Origin: Tridacna crocea
Taxonomy: Eukaryota > Mollusca > Bivalvia > Cardiida > Cardiidae
Assembly: GCA_943736015.1 (NCBI GenBank)
Contig: OX031058.1
Coordinates: 13,789,001-13,853,000, forward strand
Direction: 5' to 3'
DNA length: 64,000 bases
The notes under the pieces are model-generated. The model worked only from the letters and a program-made list of their open reading frames with translations, had not been told where the DNA came from and ran no database searches. Position numbers and translations under genes: made by a program. Below are positions 11,982-22,973 of the stretch, piece by piece. Numbering within the stretch: the stretch's first letter is position 1; every line of letters begins with the position of its first letter.

Positions 11982-12341
11982 CGTTGTCTGCGCATGTCAT
12001 ATTCTTCGAAGGTTCGACTGTCTTATATGACGCATCACTACTAGCCCCGAAAGCGGGCTGACTGTAATATTACGCTCTATAAGGTAGCAATGTTGAAAAT
12101 AGTTTTTACATATCAATACGTTTGAGGAGAAATGAGACCTGCTTTAGCAACAGATTTCTCTAGAGTGGTGATCATAGTTGAGTGAATTGCACGAGGTTGC
12201 GTTTTATTGTGTAAACCTTTCTTTTTTTAATTTAAATTCAAAGTAACGGTTGTCGCGTAGGAAAGTGGTTCGGTTCTGTACCCAGGATGCCCATATTAGA
12301 TAGATGAGTATTTATAGAATGCCATCTAGCGGGAGATAATG
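11982..12341 (+). mobile_element. Mutator-like MITE, copy 1
   Basis: Starts CGTTGTCTGCGCATG and ends GCGGGAGATAATG; the termini are imperfect inverted repeats (CATTRTCTSC type). An inverted second copy lies at 61592-61919. Both are flanked by 10 bp direct duplications, a length seen in Mutator-like elements. It interrupts an older repeat (11706-12590). No coding capacity. Confidence 0.82.
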
Positions 12342-12351
12342 GCACCCAGAA
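12342..12351 (+). repeat. Target duplication, right copy
   Basis: GCACCCAGAA, partner of 11972-11981. Confidence 0.7.
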
Positions 12352-12439
12352 GGGAAATTCTAATTCCTCAGCGTACTATATCTAAAAAAAAAATTCGCTT
12401 AACAAAAGTTTGAATGGTAAAACTTGTTCGTATAATAAA

Positions 12440-12590
12440 TTCGTTGTACGGTCAAGTTGCATGGGACTTGAAAACTTGCTCACGGCTATAGTGAATCATG
12501 TCTCTACCTCGCCTTTGGCTCGGGGCGATATAATTCACCACAATCGTGAACACGTTTCCATGTCCTCTGCCACCTGACCGTACAACTAAT
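12440..12590. repeat. ~150 bp foldback hairpin, copy 1
   Basis: Arms TTCGTTGTACGGTCA and TGACCGTACAACTA, with paired inner words GTGAATCATG and GATATAATTCAC around a CGCCTTTGGCTCGGGGCG tip. Same hairpin at 20520-20662, 40428-40567 and 40918-41067. Confidence 0.85.
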
Positions 12591-13225
12591 ATTGTCCTGC
12601 GTAGACTGCTCCGACTGACACTGATATATACATTTTCCAGGTACATCAAGTTCCCTTTTCCCTTGAACATGTCCCCCAATGGTTCAAATATATAGGGCAA
12701 AAAGCTCATTGTCGAGTGTTATTATGACCGACTGTTGTTTCAATGAGGAAATCTTAGCAGAAAGATGTGCATTGTAAAAAAATAGATAAAGTGATCTTTT
12801 CTGTGCGATCTACTGACGATCTACATTTAAACATACAGCGAAGTTTTGTACGGTCTAACAACGATTCAATAAAAGTAGTGCGTATTTGTAGTTGAGTTCC
12901 TAATTGAGTCGCATTTCAGTAACAATTACAGACTTAAGTAACATTCTCAAACCATGATTTGACACAATATTCCAGACTCAAATCGGTAAACTAATGGGCT
13001 AAATTAATGTTTACCTACAGCCCGGCCCTTAACTGTCATATTACAAGACGGAAGTTACCGAGATTAGCCGAATAGCCTATACGAAAACGTCGATGATAAA
13101 CGATATTTACCGATAAGTTAGGGGGTCGTAGACTCAACGTCAGTTTACTTTTTCCGTGTGACTTATATCTGGTTGAAATGGGGCTCAAATAAACTCGAGT
13201 CACAGACTGAGCCTGTCAGCATATT
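12591..13225. other. No gene recognised
   Basis: No supported feature. Confidence 0.45.
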
Positions 13226-13452
13226 TTAACACTTTACCACAGGAGAAAAATTTTGACTGGTCCAAATTGAAAGCATTTGCAGACGACAAAATAAAGGTGG
13301 TTAAAAAATTGAAATTTGTTCTGGGAAGGGTAAAAACACTGTGGGAAATGGAGAAAATGCTGGTTACCAGCATTTTCTCCTTTTCCCACAGTGTTTTCAA
13401 AAGGCTTCTTTCTCAGGGGCGTCAAAAGTAGGAATTGTGTGGTAATGGGTAA
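13226..13452 (-). mobile_element. TTAA-hairpin element, group A, copy 6
   Basis: Left end TTAACACTTTACCACAGG; right end GTGTGGTAATGGGTAAAC, where the last TTAA is mutated. Palindrome 13332-13398 carries the ACACTGT/ACAGTGT variant in both arms. Confidence 0.88.
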
Positions 13453-13544
13453 ACAAAACAGGAGACTTTGATATTTTAGCGAAACCGGGCCCAGGACCTT
13501 TCAGAACCAGACTCGTAACATTTCCATCTTCACCTTTCAGACCT

Positions 13545-13742
13545 GGGCCCGTATTCACCAACCATTCTTAAGAACATTCTTTGTCTTGTTCTTCAAGACT
13601 TTCTAACTCTGAAAGTAACAGAACTTCTGATTGGCTAAACCAAATGGTTTAGCCAATCAGAGGCTCTGTTACTTTCCCATTGCCAAAAATCTGAAGAATA
13701 AGACTAAGAAAATTCTCAAGAATGGATGGTGAATACAGGCCC
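13545..13742. mobile_element. GGGCCCGTATTCACC MITE, copy 1
   Basis: Inverted ends GGGCCCGTATTCACCAACC and GGATGGTGAATACAGGCCC. The centre is a palindrome built on TCTGATTGGCTAAACCA / TGGTTTAGCCAATCAGA. Almost the whole 198 bp can fold on itself. A second good copy is at 43360-43558; diverged pieces lie near 5725, 31290, 42490 and 58375. Confidence 0.87.
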
Positions 13743-14205
13743 TGGTGGATCCATGTCCTGACTGGCTTCGGAATCAAGGAATTAGTTTAGCTAGTTCGGC
13801 CAATCTAAATTTGAGTTTGAAAAGTAATAGGTGCTACAAAGTCACCTGCATGGTTTCGAGCAAAAAAGAACTAAATAGATGTAGGAAACCTTACTTGCTT
13901 CGTTTCCTAGAACAGCTACTGAAAATTCCATTCCAAGAGGCGAGACTTCATGTCATTATAAGACGTTATCTTGTTTAGCGAAACAATTTGAAATAAAACA
14001 CAGAAACCGCGTAACTTTGTTCTTGAATTATATCTAATTTGGAGCAGAAATCGGAAGTTTTACAGGGAACTGCGCAGAGATTAAAGCAGATTTTACAGAA
14101 TCGTTTTCGGGAATAATTTGATTGTTTTAAAACAAAGTTAATGGTAGAAACGTTATTTAGAAAATAGGCGATTTTTTTTATTATTTTCTTGAGAATTGGG
14201 TATCT
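13743..14205. other. No gene recognised
   Basis: A 77-residue frame (13745-13978, plus) has no domain and no good splice context. Confidence 0.4.
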
Positions 14206-14436
14206 TTAACTCTTTACCACACGAGTAAATTTTAGACTTGTCCAAATTGAAAGCATATGCAGATGAAAAAATAAATGTGACTGAAACATTAAAAGTTGGT
14301 TTGGTAAGGGCAGAAAACACTGTGAGAAAAGGAGAAAATGCTGGTTACCAGCATTTTCTCTTTTTCCCCCACAGTGTTTTCAGAAGGCTTCTTTCCCGGG
14401 GTCGTTAAAAATAGGGATTTTTTGGTAAAGAATTAA
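14206..14436 (-). mobile_element. TTAA-hairpin element, group A, copy 7
   Basis: TTAA at both ends (TTAACTCTTTACCACACGA and TTGGTAAAGAATTAA). Palindrome 14313-14381 with the ACACTGT/ACAGTGT variant in both arms and two extra C in the right arm. Confidence 0.9.
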
Positions 14437-16452
14437 ACACCCGATTCGCTCAGAAGCCTTTTTTCTGTGCAATTGCTTCTTTTTGCGCCCTTCTATTGCC
14501 TAAGTTTTTTTGCTGTTTATTCAAAACATTTTGTGGAACTTAAAGTTATCTGCATGGAATTTATCGCAAATTGTATTTGCCCAACACCGCAACTCATTGT
14601 AATTTTCATCGGAAAGGAGAGAAATAAATTAAATGGAGATTAGATAGACATAACAGGAATGGAATACACACAAAAATATCGTAAAGGAAATCAACATCTC
14701 CTTTTCCCTTAAAGGTGGGTATTTAGAATTTTTACATCTCACCAAATTAAAAAATATATATATCACTGAAATTCATATGAATACTAATACAAATCATCAA
14801 TAATTAAGATTCATAAAATTACAAAAAAAAATTTTTTTGATGGTATTCCCTTAAAAGGCTACGTAGCCTCTTAAGCTATTTTTAGATTTCGCGCCAAAAA
14901 TCAATAAAGCATTGTGGGAATGTCAAGTGACTGGCACGTGACTCATAATGCTTAAATTCCATCTCATAACAAACATGTAATAATTATTGTTCATAATGTC
15001 TTCTTCATACGCTATGTTTGAAGCTTTTTCTGTGTATTCTTGTAAGTAAATGAGCGAATTGATCATCTAAAAATAGAATGTGTCTCCCGTTGGTTTCAAC
15101 CTGGGCCGTAGTAAATCTCTAATTTCTCGTGTTGTCTGACGGTTTTCGACTACTGGGGTTTTATGAATGAAAATTAAAAGGCTTTGGGAGTATAAGGATG
15201 ATTTTTTGCACTTTTGTAAAATTTTCGTCCCAAAATCTGAAGGGCCACCTTTAATGCTTCCCTTAAAGTTGTCTGTTGCAGTGACTGAGGTAATAGAAGA
15301 AGCAACGTTCTCAAATTTCCCATACAAGCAAATACAGATAGAACTAAAGGTGTATTTCTAAAACTTGAATTGGTTACCTTTGGGAAATCATTGGGATGGA
15401 AATGAGACTGCAAAATTAAAATAAAAACAGAAAATTGCTCTGCAAAACCCGGAAATCACCATAAAATATTAGATGGAAACTAAAAACGCAAAACTTTCAA
15501 CAAACGGGAAAACTCTGCATGCGTGCAACGGTGCAAATGCATTATTCTGTCTCTGTGATTAGTGTGTTTACACCGGTAAATATTTTAGAAACCACGAAGA
15601 CTATTTAATAGAGAAATAACTTTCACCGAAATAAGTCGCGCTCTAGCAAAAGTTCAGGTGAGAATGGTGAGCGAATATCCTTTCTACCGTCATTAAACCT
15701 AACAGATAAGGTAAGATGACCTAGCCGCTAACAGAGCTCCTGATAAGAGGATGTGATGGTATAAATCCCTCATGTCTCTTCGAAACTCTATGTTGTTGGT
15801 ACTCAATACAATCGTCTTGACGAGACGATTCTAATGAGTGTCCAGAACATAGTGTTTAGTAGAGAATAATTAACATTTTCAACTTTGAAATCAAAATCAC
15901 TCCCTATGTCCAAAGGTCTGCTCTCAGCTGCACCAGAGCGACATCTTCAAGAGAAAAACAGCTTCTCCAAATTCCTTGCGACAAGATAATTTTGTGGCCT
16001 AATAGTAATTATAAAGTTTTCACGAATATAAGTCATAAAACATCAGCTATAACAAACAGGGTAGACATTTCGGCCCTTGCATGAATTTCGTTATGGCGGT
16101 AAAGATAGCTAAAAGTACAAACTGTAATAAAGGATTCCGAAATAGGAATCTTACTTGTTTGACAAAAAAGTAGGTTTCTCTAAAGCATTTAGTAAATTAT
16201 CGCTGGTGGGAAAGCATCAACAAATTTCGTTAGGTGTTATATTGGTAAAGAGAGAGTGAAAGCTGGGAAAATTCCCCTTTATCTGATTTTCTGCTCCCAG
16301 AATAAAAAAAAAGAAGACAATTGAAAGGAATCAGTGACGTAAGTTCGTTGTGTTTGAAGGATCCTTAACTTTTATCTCATTTTCTTCAACTTGGCATCGT
16401 CAACCATGTACATGCACGTGTTTCCTTAACACTTTACCCAACAATCTTGCAT
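14437..16452. other. No gene recognised
   Basis: Two kilobases with no supported gene. A 14 bp palindrome AGGCTACGTAGCCT is near 14857. The open frames at 15067-15413 on both strands overlap each other and have no domain. Confidence 0.45.
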
Positions 16453-16681
16453 TTAACTCATTACCAAACAACAAAATTTTAGGTTTGTCCAAATCGAAAG
16501 CATTTGCAGACGGCAAAATAAAAGTGACTGAAATTTGAAACTTGTTTTGTGAAGGTTAGAAAACATTGTGGGAGAAGGAGAAAATGCTGGTTAACCAGCA
16601 TTTTCTCCTTTTCCCACAATGTTTTCTAAAGTCTTTTCTCTCAGGTTCGTCAAAAGTAGGGATTGTGTGGTAATGGGTTAA
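16453..16681 (-). mobile_element. TTAA-hairpin element, group A, copy 8
   Basis: Complete 229 bp copy: TTAACTCATTACCAAAC to GTGTGGTAATGGGTTAA. Palindrome 16559-16626 has an enlarged centre GGTTAACC. Its right TTAA also starts the degraded copy that follows. Confidence 0.93.
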
Positions 16682-16792
16682 ACGACCCAGAGGAAATGAG
16701 GCTTTTGAAAACATAGTGAGAAAAGGAAAAAAAATGTATGTAACGGAAGTATTCGTTTTTTTCCGCATTGTTGACGAAAAACTAAAGAGATT
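16678..16792 (+). mobile_element. TTAA-hairpin fragment, copy 9
   Basis: TTAAACGACCCAGAGGAAATG, then GGCTTTTGAAAACATAGTGAGAAAAGG and a mutated second arm ending CCGCATTGTTG. The right half of the element is missing. Confidence 0.6.
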
Positions 16793-16859
16793 ACGTGCTG
16801 TATTTATAGGAAGTACCATTCTTGGGCTGCAGCATCTCGAATAGATTGAACATTGCAGA

Positions 16860-17025
16860 TGTAATGCGGAGAAATGACCCTCCCCTACAAAATGGGTCAT
16901 TTCTCTACGTAGAATAATGACCAGAGTCATTTCTCTACGTAGTGAAATGACTTCTGGGGTCATTTCTCTACGTAGAATAATGATCCGGGTCATTTTGTAG
17001 AGGAAGGTCATTTCCCTGTATTACA
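16860..17025. mobile_element. CTACGTAG multi-palindrome element, copy 1
   Basis: Inverted ends TGTAATGCGGAGAAATGACC and GGTCATTTCCCTGTATTACA. Between them lie several head-to-head and head-to-tail copies of GGTCATTTCTCTACGTAGA, so the element can fold in several registers. A diverged sister copy lies about 310 bp downstream. Confidence 0.85.
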
Positions 17026-17338
17026 CAGGCTCTAGAAAATGTCTTTATTCGATGTTCAAGAATTTAATAAATTTGAAAAGGTCGCATGATATGATTGACT
17101 AAACGAAATTGCAACGACAATTTAGCCAATCAGAAATTGCATCAATTTCTTAATCTAGAATTAGACTCAAGTATGAAATTCAGAATAGTTAGTGATTTCG
17201 GACCCAAATTGAACATTTTGATCTCTAATCACCCATTAAAGTTTTTCAGGGTGTTCAAGGATCAGGTGGGATTGGCAAACATTAGTAAAAAGGTTCTTGT
17301 ATATGTTCATATACATAGATATAAATAGACTTTGCCGG
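17026..17338. other. No gene recognised
   Basis: Spacer between two related palindromic elements. A 77-residue frame here has no domain. Confidence 0.4.
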
Positions 17339-17529
17339 TGTAATGCATACAAAATAGCCCATAGGTCATTTCTCTAAGTAGAGAAATAACCTCAGGGTCA
17401 TTATTCTACGTAGACAAATGACCCAAGAGGGTTAATTCTCTACGGAGAATAATGAGCCGAGTCATTCTTCAACATAGAGAAATAACCCATGGGTCATTCT
17501 GTAGGGGAGGTTCATTTCTCTTCATAACA
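17339..17529. mobile_element. CTACGTAG multi-palindrome element, copy 2
   Basis: Ends TGTAATGCATAC and CTTCATAACA enclose five or more units of GGTCATTNTTCTACGTAGA in alternating orientation. It is more diverged than the copy at 16860-17025. Confidence 0.8.
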
Positions 17530-17719
17530 CCAGCGGCTGCAAATTACACCTTTACCAAAACAAGAGGACCATGATGGTTCTATATCGCTCACCTGAGTAC
17601 CAAGCAGCACAGGTCTAAAATAAAGATATATAGCAAATAACAAGGTTCAAGGCCAAATGATAATGAAACAGGAGCAGCAAATTGTTGCAATCTAACTTGA
17701 GACTTTGAAGATCCATTCC

Positions 17720-18395
17720 ATACAAGCAAGAAATACTGTAAAAATGAAGATCAAAGTGGAATTACTCAAAATTCCTGCTACGTAGAGTTATTGTTCTTGT
17801 GCACTGTACTCCGTAATATTGCAAAAAACATGAATACCAAGTTTGAAGTCCTTCTGACTTAAGATGACAGTTATATTCAGGGCAGGCACTAAATGCTGTA
17901 AAAATGACATTCAAAGGGAAATAACTTAAAGAAAGCACAAGGTACAGTTACAATTCTTAGGCACTGCACTTCCCAGTACTGCAACAAATAAGCATACCAA
18001 ATTTCAAGTCATTCCTCCTTAAGATGACAAAGTTTTGCTCCTGACAAAGCAAGAAATGCTATTAAAATGAAGGGGGAATAACTCAAAATTTGTGCTAAGA
18101 AGTTATGGTTCTTGTGCAATGCACTCCATAATTTTTCAACAATCATGCATATCAAATTTGACAATGTTCAGGCTGTAGATGACAAAGTTATATTCCAGAC
18201 AAGCAGAAAATGCTGTAAAAATTTCAATCAAAGGGAATTAACTGATAGACAGTATGAAGTAGAGTTATGGTACTTTCACACTGCACTCTGTTTTATTGCA
18301 ATAAACACAAATGCCAAGTTTCAAGTAAATTGGACTGGAAATGACAAAGTTATGCTCCGAATTAAGAACTATTCTAAAAAAACTTTCTAATTCAA
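17720..18395 (+). repeat. Tandem array, ~150 bp units (first type)
   Basis: About four diverged units share GGNAATAACT, GCACTGCACTCC, CAAGTTTGAAGT and GATGACAAAGTTAT. These are core repeats of the surrounding pearl-like element. Confidence 0.75.
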
Positions 18396-19325
18396 GGGCA
18401 ATAACTCCCGTTGTTCTGGTCACCCATAATCGAACTCATCTGAGATCTTAGAGTCATATATGTTTTGACCAAGTTTGGAACACATTTAGTTGATATTTGT
18501 AGATGCTAGAGTGTAAACAAAGTGAAATACAGCAATTTTTCGAATTAAAGGGCAAATAACTCCAGTTGTTCAGGTCTGAATACACCCATAATCAAACTCA
18601 TCCGAGATCTTATGGTCATGTATATTTTGTCCAAGTTTGGTGTCGATTGGTTAATAATTGTAGATGCTAGAGTGAAAACAAAGTCAAATATAGCGATTTT
18701 TCTAATTCAAGGGCAAATAACTCCGGTTGTTCTGGTCCGATGAGACCCATAATCAAACTCATCCGAGATCTTATGCTCATATATATTTTGACCAAGTTTG
18801 GTGCTGACTGGTTGATATTTGTAGATGCTAGAGTATAAACAAAAATAAAATATAGCAATTTTTCGAATTCAAGGGCAAATAACTCCAGTTGTTCTGGTCC
18901 GATTACACCCATAATCAAACTCATCCGAGATCTTATGGTCATGTATATTTTGTCCAAGTTTGGTGTCGATTGATTAAAAATTGTAGATGCTAGAGTGAAA
19001 ACAAAGTCAAATATAGCAATTTTTATTTTAATTCAAGGGCAAATAACTCCGGTCGTTCTGGTCCGATGAGACCCATAATCGAACTCATCCGAGATCTTAT
19101 GGTCATATATATTTTGACAAAGTTTGGTGCTAATTGGTTGATATTTGTAGATGCTAGAGTGTAAACAACGTGAAATATAGCAATTTTCTTAATTCAATGG
19201 CAAATAACTCCAGATGTTCTGGTCCGATTTGACCCATAATCGAACTCATCCGAGATCTTATGGTCATACACACTTTGATCAAGTTTGGTGCTGATTGGTT
19301 GATATTTGTAGATGCTAGAGTGTAA
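18395..19325 (+). repeat. Tandem array, ~155-168 bp units (second type)
   Basis: Six units marked by CTCCNGTTGTTCTGGTC at about 18406, 18558, 18720, 18880, 19047 and 19207. Each also has ATCCGAGATCTTATGGTCAT and GTAGATGCTAGAGT. Small inserts and deletions vary the unit length. Confidence 0.9.
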
Positions 19326-19335
19326 ACAAGAAAAT

Positions 19336-19390
19336 GTGAACGGACGACGGACGGACGGACGACGGACGGACGACGGACGCCGACGGACGG
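19336..19390 (+). repeat. (ACGG/GACG)n run
   Basis: Degenerate GGAC/GACG run directly after the tandem array, as expected just before the 3' hairpin of a pearl-type element. Confidence 0.9.
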
Positions 19391-19441
19391 TGAGTGATCA
19401 CAATAGCTCACTCTGAGCACTTCGTGCTCAGGTGAGCTAAA

Positions 19442-20519
19442 AATCCACACTTTTTTTCTTGGCTTACAGTGGAAAATTGGATGCCAATAAAACATTTTAA
19501 TCCGAACTTAGAATAAAGAAACGGACAGTGAGGATACAAAATCAGAATATTCCTTGCAATCTATGTCTTTCAAGATAACCACTTATGTCGCAAAGGAAGC
19601 GACATGAAAAGGGTGTGAGAGACATGTTACACTGAAATACTTCCATTGCAGAGCTTTTCCTTTACGAAAGTAGGTCGTACTTTGCGTATAAAATCTTACT
19701 ACAGCTTTTATGAATCTTAACTTCTCTTTGTTCTTACAGGAAATTGCAATAAATAAGTAACTTACAATTTTTATCAAGTTTTCATGTGCTGCAGTACAGT
19801 CTTTTTTTTTTCGATGTTTTTTTTTTTCATTTTCCATACATAAATTTTGCTGACAATGCTGATGACGTAAATGGTAAAGAATAGAATTACTGTCTCACTT
19901 CTGGTTCACAGAAAATTCTCTCATACGTGACGACAGTTATCAGAACATATCCGGTCCTTCATTTCCGGTTTGCGCCAACTTTATTGATGTTGATCTGGCT
20001 TCGACTTCCTGCTCTTACTGTGTTTGATCCATTCATTACTTAGCCTCACATACATTTTTGTAACATAAAACACTATGTTGAAATTTTGAAAGAGCGGGTT
20101 TACAATCACGCAATATTCGAAATTCCCAGAAATACAGCTGTGTCTTTGGGAGCACTGTTGCATCAGCAACCAAGCAGTATCAAGATGAAATGTCATTTAC
20201 ATTCGTCTGTAGAACAATAACCTAGAACTTAACATTAAATTCCAAGTAGTTACCAAATATAACAAAAATCAGGCTTCGAATGAAAAATGAATAGTTGCTT
20301 ACATTGAAGTTTGTTAAATGCATGTATAAGTGTACGTTGAGTGTCTTAGTGATATCGTCAAGCTTATCGCCAAAGCGCAAGTTTTAGCACGGTTTCATTT
20401 TGGGGCACTTCGAAAGGAAATTCGATGTGGTCAGACAGCTCAATTCGTGAGCCCATAAAACAGAGAAATTTCACTGAATGAACTTTAGAATGGTAATTTT
20501 ACTGTTGAAGTACACTAAA
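19442..20519. other. No gene recognised
   Basis: No gene supported. The part from about 20360 (TTTTGGGGCACTTCGAAAGG) resembles the middle of the CTGCAAAGAAATTTCTCG element and leads into its terminal hairpin. Confidence 0.45.
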
Positions 20520-20662
20520 TTCGTTGTATGGTCATGTGGCAGGGGACTTCGAAATTTCTTCACGTCTGCGGTGAATCATGTCGTCACCCCGACTTAGAGC
20601 AATAAGATAATCCATAGCTGTGAAAAAGTTTCCAAGTCTCTTGCCACCTGACTGTACAACTA
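20520..20662. repeat. ~150 bp foldback hairpin, copy 2
   Basis: Arms TTCGTTGTATGGTCATGTGGCA and CCACCTGACTGTACAACTA. The tip is degraded relative to 40918-41067. Confidence 0.8.
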
Positions 20663-22745
20663 GTACTGTTATATTTACCAGCAGTTAACTCTGTATTTTC
20701 ACAGCGAAACACTTTTACATGGTAAGTAGATGATCTTACAGAAGTATTTATTCTTACGAACATGAAAGTTTGCAACAAATGCATAGCTGAAATACAAAGT
20801 GCATCCTTCCCTTAGCGATTAACTCTTGGACCGACCCATTTATTTGATGGTAGATCATGAAAGGCGTCTTTTAGCACCCAGCTATTGACAGATTTTTACA
20901 AACACTGTGTAAAATGAGAACATTTCCTCCCTGTCATTTTGTCATTTTTCACAGACTGAATTAAAAAGGGCTCTGAAAACACGAATTTTGTTTGTAAAAT
21001 ATCTAACAGTTTATCTAAAGAAGCCTTAGCCGTAACGAGTGAAACTGTAACCCGATGACGCAGGGCTCAGTGCATTACTTTTGAGAAGACCGTAGCCCAA
21101 AGGCAGCCAATACATACAGTCGGTCTGATCATAACATACACTAAATTTCTCAATTTCTTTTTTCAATCAGATATTCCCCTTTTGTATATCAATAAGTAAA
21201 AAACAATCTTTTTATTTGTAGTTGACTATAGATATTTACGATTCATAGAAATACAAATGGGGTTTTACCCTCTAGGGGCCAATTAAATGATCTGACAAGG
21301 GGTTTTCTCTCCAACTAAAGATAATTGTGACCACAGACCTACTTAGGCACCAGGTAACAGACCGCTTAGATGCAGTTTAAGACTGCACGTTCTGTGAAGT
21401 CTATCTTATATCCATTTTGTTCGCAAAAGCTACTGGTATTTATGTTAAAGCTAGCAGTAAGAGAGGTAAAAGAGATACTTCCAATTTGTGTCACATTTTA
21501 TCTATTATTATCAAGGAAGGTTTTGCTGTTTCAATCTAATGCCTATAATTAGCTTCTAATATTTCTGCAACAAATCTTCCTCCCTATTTGAAATATTCAT
21601 TAAGGTTTGTTTTGCATCCGAAAATAACAGGGTAATCAATAAACTGGCAAAAATATTAGCTGTTCTGTTTAACACTTTAAATACCTACAACACGTAGAGA
21701 TTTTTTCTTGGCATGGCGGGGGACAAAATAATGTGCGTTTTGGACACAGTTTTGACCAAATCGAACAATTCAGAATACGCAGTCTGATAACTAACCTGCA
21801 TATTTTCGGTATGTTATGAGACAATCTGGTAAACATAGCGGTAAGGTGCAAGTGTGCAAAGTGCTCCAAACGCCTTGTTCCTGGACGTCCAGGAGTTAAA
21901 GCAGTATGTGTTTTCACATTTACAAAACTAACAACACGAATAACAATGAAAGTAATACTAGAAATATGTTTACCTTTATTCGCCTACAAACATTGTAACA
22001 GTAAGTTCACCAAAAACAACAGTAACAGTTGCTGATGTAATGACCTAGATCTTAACACCTCACGGACTATTAAACGAGTAATTAAAAGGGAACTAAAAGC
22101 AGTGCTGCAGACGTCTATGACTGGTCATTTGAGAAGGCGTCAGTCTCACTACATCCGGTCACTTGTTTCCGGTGTTCGTCAATCTAATTATTGCAGATCT
22201 TATATTGCTACAGAGTGGATGCTTTTAAGGAAGCGGCAGATTCTTCATTGTATAGAAATGGCTTGCGGTGACATCTTAATCAAAATTACATGTAACTCTT
22301 CTATATAATCTACTTTTATCCTAAACTAGTTCGATAGCGTAAAACTCTTCATTTAAAAAAGAACGGAAGCCGTAGTTATGTGTCAGTATTTCTATATTTC
22401 TATATCGGGACAAAATCGAGGTCAGTGTTATCGAATTGATCTACACTTTCCAGAGAAGCAACTTAAGTTGCTGCTTTAAGTTATCATAGCGATAAATATC
22501 AGAAAACACGTTGTGGAATGAGCCTTCCTGAGGAAATAGTGTGCAAACCAGAAATAAATGATAAAAAGAAGTGTAAGAACATGCATGCTATTTTATTGAA
22601 GTGAGGTAGATTTTTTTAAGGCATTTTAGATTATCCCCTAATTCTATCAAAGACCTGTAAGAATATGACGTGACAGAGAACAATACCTGACATTCCAGTG
22701 ACTTCTGCAATATTGTATAATCGTTGATTTCTGCATTTGTTACCT
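20663..22745. other. No gene recognised
   Basis: Two kilobases without supported gene or repeat. Short frames at 21669-21917 and 22102-22308 have no domain and are treated as chance. Confidence 0.45.
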
Positions 22746-22973
22746 TTAACCCTTTCCCAAACAATCCCTGGTTTTTACGGGTCAGGAATAGAAGCCTTTT
22801 GAAAACATTGTGGGAAAAGGACAAAATGCTGGTAACCAGCATTTTCTCCTTTTCCCACAATGTTTTCTACCCTGTCATATTGAAAAATCATCTTTTTAGC
22901 AACTGTAGATTTGTCACCTGCAAATGCTTTCAATTTGGGCTGGTCCAAAATTTGCCGTTTGGGAAAGAGTTAA
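22746..22973 (+). mobile_element. TTAA-hairpin element, group A, copy 10
   Basis: Complete: TTAACCCTTTCCCAAACAA to GTTTGGGAAAGAGTTAA. Palindrome 22801-22867 has a single arm mismatch (GGACAAAATG). The CCCTTTCCCAAAC and GTTTGGGAAAG termini differ from the CATTACCACAC type at matching positions on both ends. Confidence 0.93.

Larger units (their letters stand above)
11706..12590 (-). mobile_element. CTGCAAAGAAATTTCTCG element with nested insertion
   Basis: Matches the uninterrupted element at 40573-41067 from CTGCAAAGAAATTTCTCG through GTGACGTCAGT and GAATTGGGGCAC to the terminal hairpin ending GACCGTACAACTA. The copy is split between GGGGCACC and the AAATTC block by a 360 bp Mutator-like MITE (11982-12341). 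The terminal hairpin is 12440-12590. Non-coding. The orientation given is nominal. Confidence 0.75.
17558..19441 (+). mobile_element. Pearl-like element with two ~160 bp tandem arrays
   Basis: Starts AACAAGAGGACCATGATGG then TCGCTCACCTGAG and ends with GAGCACTTCGTGCTC, then CTCAGGTGAGCTAAAA. The near-terminal words GCTCACCTGAG and CTCAGGTGAGC are exact inverted repeats. Inside are one array of ~150 bp units (about 17720-18395) and one of ~155-168 bp units (about 18395-19325), then an ACGG/GACG run. This order (leader, ~160 bp core repeats, tetranucleotide run, 3' hairpin) is that of bivalve pearl elements, regarded as non-autonomous Helitron/Helentron relatives. Confidence 0.8.

Noticed and set aside
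15067..15413. Overlapping frames on both strands
   Set aside because: Mutual shadows with no domain or splice context.
16556..17011. 151-residue minus-strand frame with repeated ILRREMT
   Set aside because: The repeated peptide is the CTACGTAG palindrome unit in translation.
18667..19495. Minus-strand frames with repeated MTIRSRMSLIMG peptide
   Set aside because: Translation of the ~160 bp core repeats of a pearl-like element.
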